From Paucidesulfovibrio longus DSM 6739 (GTDB taxonomy: Bacteria > Desulfobacterota > Desulfovibrionia > Desulfovibrionales > Desulfovibrionaceae), in the NCBI RefSeq assembly GCF_000420485.1, contig NZ_ATVA01000012.1, positions 62,001-126,000 on the forward strand: DNA of 64,000 nucleotides, in the 5' to 3' direction. Made by a program: the position numbers and the translations under genes. The notes below the pieces were generated by a model. It saw only the letters and a list, made by a program, of their open reading frames with translations, did no database searches and was not told the DNA's origin. Positions 43,001-50,504 of this stretch are shown piece after piece (within the stretch, counting starts at the first letter, position 1; every line of letters begins with the position of its first letter).

Positions 43001-44527
43001 CTATTCGGCCTTGAGCAGCGCCTCCACCAGCGCGGGGATGGTGTAGTCCTCGGGCTGAAGGTCCGGGCGCAGACCGTGCTTCTCCAGCGTCTTGGCCGTG
43101 ACCGGGCCGATGCAGGCCAGCCGGGCCTTGCCGGGGTTGGCGGCCTTGTAGTCCTTGAGCGCGTCCGCGTCCACCAGCTCGAAGAAGTTGTCCACGGTGC
43201 TGGAGCTGGTGAAGGTCACGTAGTCCAGCTTGTCCTTGGTCAGCGCGTCCATGATCTCCGCGCCGTCTTCCTGGGCCAGCTTGGTTTCGTACACGGGCAG
43301 CACCTGGACGTGGGCTCCGGCCTCGGCCAGCTGTTCCGGCAGCACCTCGCGGGCGACCTTGGCGCGGGGGATGAGCACGTTCTTGCCCACGATGCCGCGT
43401 TCCAGCAGCCCCGCCACCACATGCTCGGCCACGTATTTCTCCGGAATGAAGTCCGGCTTGATGCCGCGCTCGCGCAGGGCGTCCGCCGTGGCCGGGCCGA
43501 TGGCCGCGATCTGGATGCCGCCGAAGATGCGCGAATCCAGGCCGATCTCGCCGAGCTTGTCCCAGAAGAACTTGACGCCGTTGACCGAGGTGAAGACCAC
43601 CCAATCCTGCATGGGCAGGCGCAGGATGGCGGTTTCCAGCTCCTCGTAGCTGTCCAGCGGCTCGATCGTGATGGTCGGGAATTCGTAGACGTGCGCGCCC
43701 AGGTCCGAGAGCGTGCGCACCAGTCCGCTGGCCTGTTCGCGCGCGCGGGTCACCACGACGCCCTTGCCGAGCAGGGGCCGCTTTTCGAACCAGGCGAGCT
43801 TGTCGTGCAGGCCGCAGACCCCGCCGACCACGATGATGGACGGGGCCGCGAACTTGCGGCGCTCGGCCTCGGCCGCCACTTCCGCCAGCGTGGACACGAA
43901 GCTCTGCTGCTCCGCGCGGGTGCCCCAGCGCACGAGCGCCACGGGCGTCTGCGGGTCGCGCCCGCCCTCGATGAGCCGCTCGGAGATCATGGGCAGGTTC
44001 TTCACGCCCATGTAGAAGACCAGGGTGCTGGTGCTCTTGGCGTAGACGTCCCAGTTGTGGCCGCTTTCTTCCTTGGTGGGGTCTTCGTGCCCGGTGATGA
44101 AGCAGACGCTGGTGGTGTGGTCGCGGTGGGTCACGGGGATGCCCGCATAGGCCGGGGCCGCCACGCCCGCGGTCACGCCGGGCACGACCTCGAAGGGCAC
44201 GCCAGCCTCGACCAGCTCTTCGGCCTCCTCGCCGCCGCGCCCGAACACGTAGGGGTCGCCGCCCTTGAGCCGGGCCACGCTCTTGCCGCTCTTGGCCAGC
44301 TCCACGATCAGCTCGTTGATCTTGTCCTGGGGCAGGGTATGGTCGCCGCCCTTCTTGCCGACATAGATGATCTCGGCGTCCTTGCGGGCGTATTTGAGGA
44401 ATTCCTTGTTGGCGAGGTAGTCGTAGACCACCACGTCGCAGGTTTCGATGAGTTCCTTGGCCCGCACGGTGAGCAGGCCGGGATCGCCGGGGCCGGCGCC
44501 GATGAGATAGACGGTAGCTGTGGTCAT
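43001..44527 (-). CDS. cobA-hemD: Fused uroporphyrinogen-III C-methyltransferase/uroporphyrinogen-III synthase
   Basis: A 508-residue bifunctional protein. The first half is SUMT: VYLIGAGPGDPGLLTVRA, the SAM site RLKGGDPYVFGRGGEEAEEL, and VVPGVTAG. The second half (about 255-508) is HemD: KGVVVTRAREQASGL and TFTSSSTVDNFFEL. It closes the linear tetrapyrrole to uroporphyrinogen III and methylates it to precorrin-2, feeding sirohaem and cobalamin; Desulfovibrionaceae often carry such fusions. MTTATVYLIGAG fits the family start. An ATG ten codons earlier (44557) overlaps the upstream gene in an ATGA junction and is an alternative. Confidence 0.93.
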   Translation of the reverse strand: MTTATVYLIGAGPGDPGLLTVRAKELIETCDVVVYDYLANKEFLKYARKDAEIIYVGKKGGDHTLPQDKINELIVELAKSGKSVARLKGGDPYVFGRGGEEAEELVEAGVPFEVVPGVTAGVAAPAYAGIPVTHRDHTTSVCFITGHEDPTKEESGHNWDVYAKSTSTLVFYMGVKNLPMISERLIEGGRDPQTPVALVRWGTRAEQQSFVSTLAEVAAEAERRKFAAPSIIVVGGVCGLHDKLAWFEKRPLLGKGVVVTRAREQASGLVRTLSDLGAHVYEFPTITIEPLDSYEELETAILRLPMQDWVVFTSVNGVKFFWDKLGEIGLDSRIFGGIQIAAIGPATADALRERGIKPDFIPEKYVAEHVVAGLLERGIVGKNVLIPRAKVAREVLPEQLAEAGAHVQVLPVYETKLAQEDGAEIMDALTKDKLDYVTFTSSSTVDNFFELVDADALKDYKAANPGKARLACIGPVTAKTLEKHGLRPDLQPEDYTIPALVEALLKAE

Positions 44528-44553
44528 GGTCGTGCTCGTTCGTTTGCGTTGAG

Positions 44554-45171
44554 TCATGCGCCGAGGAATTGGTGAAATGACTCTTCGTTGTTGACGATAT
44601 CGCAGGGGAGAACGTCTGGCTCGCCCCAGTGCGCTGCGGCCAGCGGCTTGAGCGCCGTTCGGAATGCGTAACGGTGGTTGATAATTTCCCGGTAGCTGAA
44701 GTTGACGATTAACAAATAGCGACCGGAGAGCTTCTCCTGGGAAAAATCTTGAGAGAGCGCCGGATAGAGTCCTTCGAGAACAATCAGCGAGCCCTTGAGC
44801 TTGTCCGCAAGCCGCAACGACTGGATCTTGGCGTCGAGGAATTCTTGATACCGCTCCAGGCAGAGCCGAGTGGTTTCGGCGGGGGTGGCTCCGCGTTTGG
44901 TCTTTGGGCAGACTTGGTGGTGAAAGTTGAGTTCCGTGTCCCTCAGGCCCTTCATTTCCAACAGCGAGAGCAAGTCCATGCCCTTGACCGCATCACAGCG
45001 TGCACCGTCCGTAGTGGCGGGCGTTACGCCTCCCAGGGAATGCGCATAGGTGTCCAGGTCGAAGACTTCGAGCGTGCTTTCCGTGCAGCAGGACTTGTCC
45101 AACTCCCCGATGGGGGAGCGGGACAGTTTCCCCTTGGCGCAGGCGGCATCCAACGTGGCCGCAAGGCTCAT
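44554..45171 (-). CDS. PD-(D/E)xK-like protein coupled to an ATPase
   Basis: A 205-residue protein of no recognised family. Residues 58-75 read ARCDAVKGMDLLSLLEMK, with D60, E72 and K74 in the spacing and hydrophobic-strand context of a PD-(D/E)xK nuclease core, followed by a helix (KIQSLRLADKL) and strand (GSLIVLEG). This is my own pattern reading. Cys clusters at 28-29 and elsewhere are not arranged as a zinc site. Its ATG overlaps the ATPase stop by four bases (45168-45171), so it is translated with it. Codon and base use is less GC-rich than neighbours. The final TGA abuts the cobA-hemD start, which may couple the genes or be chance. Confidence 0.65.
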   Translation of the reverse strand: MSLAATLDAACAKGKLSRSPIGELDKSCCTESTLEVFDLDTYAHSLGGVTPATTDGARCDAVKGMDLLSLLEMKGLRDTELNFHHQVCPKTKRGATPAETTRLCLERYQEFLDAKIQSLRLADKLKGSLIVLEGLYPALSQDFSQEKLSGRYLLIVNFSYREIINHRYAFRTALKPLAAAHWGEPDVLPCDIVNNEESFHQFLGA

Positions 45172-46184
45172 GCATCCCCCTGGTGCAGGGAAAGCTGCAT
45201 CAGCGGCAGCGCGAGCTGCTTGTAGATCGGTTCCGGATCGTCGGTCACGTCCCGCATGACCACGGGGCCGTCGGCAGTGCGTTCGCTAAGATAGAAATGG
45301 CACTTTTCGCCGAGCTTCTTTTTGCCCACGAATTCCATGGCCTCCACGAACACCGGACTGTGCGTAGTCATGAGCACGTTCAGCCCGAGTTCGTCCACCA
45401 TGCTCACGAGCAGCTTGGCGTATTCGAGCTGCCACTTGGGGTGCATGTGCACCTCGGGTTCGTCGAGGATGAGCAGGAAGCCGGGGCGGGCCAGACCGAG
45501 TTCCAGGATGCGCTGGATGAAGCCGAAGGCCTGGATGCCCGTGGCCACGCTGGGCATGGGGATGGATACGTCGCCGCGCTGGAAGCGGGGCGAGCTGTTC
45601 TCGAAGACAATCTTGCCGTTAACGGTCTTTTCGATGGACAGCAAAAGCCCTTTTGCGTCGCCTTCCAGTGGCTTTACCGAGCCGTTAAGCCGGGAATAGG
45701 CGTCGAAATAGGTATAGGGAAATTTGATGGGGTATTGCTCATTTCTGGCTTGCGCCTTCGCGGTTTCGGAGGCGATGCCCTGAAAGGTGTCAAAGAGTTG
45801 CCAAATCAAGGGTGTCTCTAAGAAAAGTACATCCTTGAACTTCAAAGTGGATTGGGGAGCCGGCCCGTTCATTAAGAAGGCGTTACGGGCTCCAGTGCTG
45901 TCCTTTAAAAACTCAACCTTGAATAGCTGAATGCCGTGCTCGTCCAAGACGTTGAAATGCCCGGGACGACAGTCAAGACCAAGGGCGTTCCAGTAGGAAT
46001 TGGGGAACTCATATGAAAGAGAGCGTTCCCCCTGCCGCTGCCGCTTAGCTGCCTCCAAAAACGCATAGACCAGCTTGCCCACGGTGCTCTTTCCGGTGTC
46101 GTTGTCACCGGCGATCACGGTCAGGCCGTCCAGGGCGATATCCGCTTCCCTGATGGGGGCGAAGTCCCGGATGCTGATCTTCAT
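45168..46184 (-). CDS. SMC/RecF-like AAA ATPase of an unassigned two-gene module
   Basis: A 338-residue ABC/RecF-type ATPase. Walker A is GDNDTGKST (26-34), a degenerate signature SVATGIQA lies at 212-219, Walker B is LLILDEPE (237-243) and the H-loop TTHSP has H275. The central insertion (about 50-205) has no recognisable coiled coil of SMC length. This is the AAA_15/AAA_21 class found in OLD-family and PARIS-like defence ATPases. No TOPRIM domain is fused; a nuclease-like partner is the overlapping next gene. A perfect 14-bp inverted repeat stands just upstream. GC content dips visibly around 45780-46060. Function is inferred from architecture. Confidence 0.75.
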   Translation of the reverse strand: MKISIRDFAPIREADIALDGLTVIAGDNDTGKSTVGKLVYAFLEAAKRQRQGERSLSYEFPNSYWNALGLDCRPGHFNVLDEHGIQLFKVEFLKDSTGARNAFLMNGPAPQSTLKFKDVLFLETPLIWQLFDTFQGIASETAKAQARNEQYPIKFPYTYFDAYSRLNGSVKPLEGDAKGLLLSIEKTVNGKIVFENSSPRFQRGDVSIPMPSVATGIQAFGFIQRILELGLARPGFLLILDEPEVHMHPKWQLEYAKLLVSMVDELGLNVLMTTHSPVFVEAMEFVGKKKLGEKCHFYLSERTADGPVVMRDVTDDPEPIYKQLALPLMQLSLHQGDA

Positions 46185-46207
46185 GGCGTGTCTCCTTGGT
46201 AGATGAT

Positions 46208-46242
46208 GGCCTGAACAGGATCGTTTCTATCCTGTTCAGGCC
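46208..46242. repeat. Perfect 14-bp inverted repeat upstream of the ATPase
   Basis: GGCCTGAACAGGAT (46208-46221) and ATCCTGTTCAGGCC (46229-46242) are exact reverse complements with a seven-base spacer, between valS and the ATPase gene. There is no U-run on either strand, so it is not an ordinary terminator; an operator, an RNA hairpin or a boundary mark of the module are options. Confidence 0.7.
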
Positions 46243-46311
46243 GATCTGCCAAATATCTTCGGCGATCCCGCGCGAAAGACGCGGACCCATGAATGGACCG
46301 AGGCGAGGCCC

Positions 46312-48966
46312 TTAGCCCATCACGCTCTGGATGCGTCCGCGCAGGGCCGCGAGCTTGTCGCGCTCTTCCTGCATGGCGGCCAGCTTTTCCTTTTCCTTTT
46401 CCACGACTTCGGCGGGCGCGTTGCTGACGAAGCCCTGGTTGGCGAGCTTCTTTTCCACGCCTGTGAGGTCTTTTTCCAGCTTGGCCAGCTTCTTGTCCAG
46501 CCGGGCCAGCTCGGCCTCGAAGTCCACCTTGCCCTCCAGAGGCACGAAGAGTTCGTTGCCGCGCACCACGGCGGAGCCGGAAGCGCGCGGACCTTTCTCG
46601 TCCGGTCCGGCCTGAATGCCTTCGATGCGCGCCAGGAAGCGGATCAGCCCGGCGTTTTCTTCGATGATGGCGCGGTCCTCGTCCGAAGCGGTGCGCACGA
46701 GCATGTCCAGCTTGACCTGCGGCTCGATGTGCAGCTCGGTGCGGATGTTGCGGGCGGCGGAAACAAGGCCCTGGAACAGCTCCATGGCGGCAACGCTTCC
46801 GGCGTCGCGGCACTGGGGCCGCGCGGCCGGGAAGGGCGTGGTCGCGATGTCCTCGCCGGGCGTGCCGGGCAGCACGGACCAGATTTCCTGGGTCACGAAG
46901 GGCATGACCGGATGCAGCAGGATCATGGTTTCGGCCAGCACCGCGGCCAGCACCTTCTGCGTGGCGGCCTTGGCCGTCTCGTCCTCGCCGTAGAGCGCGG
47001 GCTTGATCATCTCCAGGTACCAGTCGCAGAACTCGTTCCAGATGAAGCGGTAGAGGGTCTGGGCGTATTCGTTGAAGCGGTAGCCCTCCACGGCGGCGCG
47101 GACCTCGTCCTTGACCTCTTCCAGCCGATGCAGGATCCACTTGTTCGCCAGTCCTCCGGCCGCGGCCGGGTCCATGGCGGGCAGCTCCTCGGGCAGGTTC
47201 ATGAGCGCGAAGCGGGCCGCGTTCCAGATCTTGTTCACGAAGTGGCGGTAGCCCTCGATGCGCGCCTCGGAGAGCTTGATGTCGCGGCCCATGGCCGCGA
47301 AGGCGCAGAGGGTGAAGCGCGTGGCGTCCGTGCCGTACTTGTCGACCATTTCCATGGGGTCGATGACGTTGCCCGTGGACTTGGACATCTTCTTGCCCTG
47401 CTCGTCGCGCACCAGGGCGTGGATGTACACGTCGCGGAAGGGCACCTCGTCCATGAACTGGAGGCCCATCATCATCATCCGGGCGACCCAGAAGAAGAGG
47501 ATGTCGAAGCCGGTCACGAGCACGGCCGTGGGGTAATATTTGTCCAGTTCCGGGGTCTTGTCGGGCCAGCCCATGGTGGAGAAGGGCCAGAGCGCCGAGG
47601 AGAACCAGGTGTCGAGCACGTCCGGATCCTGCTCCAGGTTGGCGGAGCCGCACTTGGGGCAGGTCGTGGGATCGGTTTCCGGCACGATCAGTTCGCCGCA
47701 GTCCAGGCAGGTCCAGGCCGGGATGCGGTGTCCCCACCAGATCTGGCGGGAGATGCACCAGTCGCGGATGTTGTCCAGCCACTCGTAATAGGTCTTGGTC
47801 CAGTGCTCCGGGTAGATCCGGGTCTTGGCGGGCACGGCGGCGCGGGCCTTCTCGGCCAGCGGCTTCATGGACACGAACCACTGGGTGGAGACGTGCGGCT
47901 CGATCACGGACTTGCAGCGGTAGCAGACGCCCACGCTGTGGTCGTGGTCCGCGACCTCGACCACGCGGCCCTCGGCTTCCAGGTCGGCCATGACCGCGGC
48001 GCGGGCCTCCTCCTTGAACATGCCGCGATATTTCTCCGGCGCGTTCTCGTTGACGTAGCCGTCCTCGTCCAGGATGGCGATGACCTCCAGGCCGTGCTTG
48101 CGGCCCAGCTCCCAGTCGTTCATGTCGTGGGCCGGGGTGACCTTGAGGCAGCCCGTGCCGAACTCGATGTCCACGTAGGCGTCGCCGATGACGGGCAGCT
48201 CGCGGCCCACCAGGGGCAGGAGCACGGTCTTGCCGATGAGGTGCTTGAAGCGGTCGTCCTCGGGGTTCACGGCGATGGCCGTGTCCGCGAGCATGGTTTC
48301 GGGCCGGGTGGTGGCGATGACGATGTCGCCGGACCCGTCCGCCAGGGAATAGCGGATATGGTGGAGCTTGCCGGGCTTCGGCTCGTGTTCGACCTCGTCG
48401 TCGGCCAGGGCCGTGTGGCAGCGGTTGCACCAGTTGATGATGTAGTTGCCCTTGTAGATCAGCCCCTGCTTGAACAGCTCCACGAAGACCTTGCGCACGG
48501 CCTTGGCGCGCTGGTCGTCGAAGGTGAAGCATTCGCGGGTCCAGTCCACGGAGGAGCCCATGCGCCGGATCTGGTTCTGGATGGTGCCGCCCTTGTCCTC
48601 GCGCCAGGCCCAGACGCGTTCGAGGAACTTCTCGCGGCCCAGGTCGTCGCGGGTCAGGCCCTCTTTCTTCAGTTCGCGCTCGACCACGTTCTGCGTGGCG
48701 ATGCCCGCGTGGTCCGTGCCGGGCACCCAGAGCACGTTGCGGCCCTGCTGGCGGTGGAAGCGGGCGAGCACGTCCTGGATGGTCTGGTTCAGGGCGTGGC
48801 CCATGTGCAGCACGCCGGTGACGTTCGGCGGGGGAATGACGATGGAATACGGCTCTCCCTCCGCCTTGGGGTCGGGGGTGAAGGTCTGGTCGTTCTCCCA
48901 GTGTTCACGCCACTTGGTTTCCACGTCCTTCGGCTCGTAGCCTTTGGCCAACTCCGGCTTGCCCAT
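46312..48966 (-). CDS. valS: Valyl-tRNA synthetase
   Basis: An 884-residue class Ia synthetase that charges tRNA-Val. PPPNVTGVLHMGHAL holds the HIGH-type motif (about residues 47-61), KKMSKSTGNVIDP the KMSKS loop, and a CLDCGE...CPKCGS pair in between is a zinc-binding insert. The editing domain lies between these, and the last 65 residues form the tRNA-binding coiled coil (LDKKLAKLEKDLTGVEKKL). AAGGAG stands seven bases before the ATG. Length and order are standard for bacterial ValRS. Confidence 0.97.
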   Translation of the reverse strand: MGKPELAKGYEPKDVETKWREHWENDQTFTPDPKAEGEPYSIVIPPPNVTGVLHMGHALNQTIQDVLARFHRQQGRNVLWVPGTDHAGIATQNVVERELKKEGLTRDDLGREKFLERVWAWREDKGGTIQNQIRRMGSSVDWTRECFTFDDQRAKAVRKVFVELFKQGLIYKGNYIINWCNRCHTALADDEVEHEPKPGKLHHIRYSLADGSGDIVIATTRPETMLADTAIAVNPEDDRFKHLIGKTVLLPLVGRELPVIGDAYVDIEFGTGCLKVTPAHDMNDWELGRKHGLEVIAILDEDGYVNENAPEKYRGMFKEEARAAVMADLEAEGRVVEVADHDHSVGVCYRCKSVIEPHVSTQWFVSMKPLAEKARAAVPAKTRIYPEHWTKTYYEWLDNIRDWCISRQIWWGHRIPAWTCLDCGELIVPETDPTTCPKCGSANLEQDPDVLDTWFSSALWPFSTMGWPDKTPELDKYYPTAVLVTGFDILFFWVARMMMMGLQFMDEVPFRDVYIHALVRDEQGKKMSKSTGNVIDPMEMVDKYGTDATRFTLCAFAAMGRDIKLSEARIEGYRHFVNKIWNAARFALMNLPEELPAMDPAAAGGLANKWILHRLEEVKDEVRAAVEGYRFNEYAQTLYRFIWNEFCDWYLEMIKPALYGEDETAKAATQKVLAAVLAETMILLHPVMPFVTQEIWSVLPGTPGEDIATTPFPAARPQCRDAGSVAAMELFQGLVSAARNIRTELHIEPQVKLDMLVRTASDEDRAIIEENAGLIRFLARIEGIQAGPDEKGPRASGSAVVRGNELFVPLEGKVDFEAELARLDKKLAKLEKDLTGVEKKLANQGFVSNAPAEVVEKEKEKLAAMQEERDKLAALRGRIQSVMG

Positions 48967-49135
48967 TCTCGCTCCTTGAAATATCGCCTTGATCCGGGAA
49001 ACCCGGTTTCTGGCCGTATCATGCCGCCCCTGGCCAGCGGCCGCTGGGGGCGGGTTTTCGAAAAAAACCTTATCCGGCTTGCCAGGCCGCGTCCGGGCCT
49101 GATAGCGTCGTCAGAGTCTAATCCGGGACGCCGAC

Positions 49136-50350
49136 ATGTCAATCATCTACATATACTGGGACGAATCTCACTTCTGGGGCCTGATGGCCCGGCGCGCGCT
49201 CCTTTCCTGGGGCGTGGAGCACCGACTCGTGCGAGGCAATGAGATAGCCCACGGGCTGCTTGCTGACAACCCCCCAGCGCTTCTGCTCGTGCCGGGCGGC
49301 TGGGCGCGCGGCAAGGCCGAGCGGCTCGGCCCGGAGGGCGTGGAGGCCGTGCGCGCCTACGTGGCGGGCGGCGGGGCCTATCTCGGCTTCTGCGGCGGGG
49401 CCGGACTGGCGCTCACGGGCGGCGGGCTGGGCTTGTGTCCGTGGAGCCGGCGCGGCTTCAAGGACCGCATGCAGCATTTCCTTTCCGGCCATGTCCAGGT
49501 CCGGCCCGACCAGGAGAGTCCCCTGGTTCCCCAGGAGCTGCGCGAGCGAGCGCTCCTTCCCGTCTGGTGGCCGGGCCGGTTCGAGCCGAACGGGGGCGAC
49601 GTCCGGGTGCTGGCGTCCTACGGCGAGCCGGGGCCGGATTTCTGGGTCGCGGACCTGGCCTTGAAAAGCCTGCCGAAAGGCACGCTCGGCGACTGGGAGG
49701 CGCTGTACGGCGTGCGCATCCGCCCTGCCTTCCGAGACCAGCCCAGCATGGTGGAGGGCCGCCACGGCCAGGGGCGCTACGTGCTCAGCTACGCCCACCT
49801 GGAAACCCCGGCCTCGCCGGACGCGAACCGCTGGCTGGCGCACCTGCTCCGCGAGCTGGGCGGGCTGGACGCGCCTTCCTCGCCGCTCCCGGCCTGGGAT
49901 CTCGCCGCTTTGCCCGTGCTGCGCTCCGATCCCCATCTTCAGACCGCCCGCGAGCAGCTTTTCCGCCTGGTCCAGACAGGCGTGGACAACCTGCTGCTCT
50001 TCTGGCGCACGCCCTGGCTGCTCGGCTGGCGGCGCGGGCTGCCCGGAGCCGCGCTGAACAGCCTGCTCTGCATGGTCTGCGAGGCCCTGGCCACGGCGGA
50101 TACCGAAGCGGCGCACGCCTGGTGGCGATCCGCAGGCCCGGAATTCTCCCAGGGCATGGAGATCTTCGCCCAGGGGGTGACGGGCTATCTGCTGGCCGAG
50201 CGTCTGGCCATGACGGTGTACTCCTCCTCGCCCGAAGCCCTCCCCGGCCTGCGGGAGCAGCGGGAAGCGCTTTTCGGGACGCCCCCCGCGGGCGGCGGCC
50301 TGCACGGCCAGCTCCAGTCCCTGCTGGAGGAGCTGCTCTGGCGGCTTTGA
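49136..50350 (+). CDS. BPL_N/glutamine-amidotransferase-like protein with novel C-terminal region
   Basis: A 404-residue protein divergent from valS. The first 230 residues fit the BPL_N domain (biotin-protein-ligase N-terminal, class I GATase-like fold): PALLLVPGGWARGK (the GG turn), GGGAYLGFCGGAGLALTGGG, where the GFCGGA Cys (around residue 96) holds the nucleophile-elbow position, and a later RHGQGRYVLSYAHLETPASPDANRW. The last 150 residues are helical and unassigned. BPL_N proteins are mostly uncharacterised; no ligase domain is present here. No strong ribosome site, start as given by family-like MSIIYIYWDESHFWG. Confidence 0.65.
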   Translation: MSIIYIYWDESHFWGLMARRALLSWGVEHRLVRGNEIAHGLLADNPPALLLVPGGWARGKAERLGPEGVEAVRAYVAGGGAYLGFCGGAGLALTGGGLGLCPWSRRGFKDRMQHFLSGHVQVRPDQESPLVPQELRERALLPVWWPGRFEPNGGDVRVLASYGEPGPDFWVADLALKSLPKGTLGDWEALYGVRIRPAFRDQPSMVEGRHGQGRYVLSYAHLETPASPDANRWLAHLLRELGGLDAPSSPLPAWDLAALPVLRSDPHLQTAREQLFRLVQTGVDNLLLFWRTPWLLGWRRGLPGAALNSLLCMVCEALATADTEAAHAWWRSAGPEFSQGMEIFAQGVTGYLLAERLAMTVYSSSPEALPGLREQREALFGTPPAGGGLHGQLQSLLEELLWRL

Positions 50351-50391
50351 TAACGCACTCGTATTGTTTTCATTTCCTCCTGAAACAGAAG

Positions 50392-50419
50392 CAATCCGCG
50401 GCGCAACGTGTCCGGATTG
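50392..50419 (+). terminator. Possible hairpin in the gap before the FapA-like gene
   Basis: CAATCCG and CGGATTG pair across 14 bases, followed by TTGTGTTT. It may end the BPL_N transcript, but the stem is short. Confidence 0.3.
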
Positions 50420-50504
50420 TTGTGTTTCCGTCGAAGCGGTTGCCAATTCGCCACGCTTCAAGTATTCATCGTAACGGTAAGGAGACATTCCGCGCGTTGA
50501 GCGC

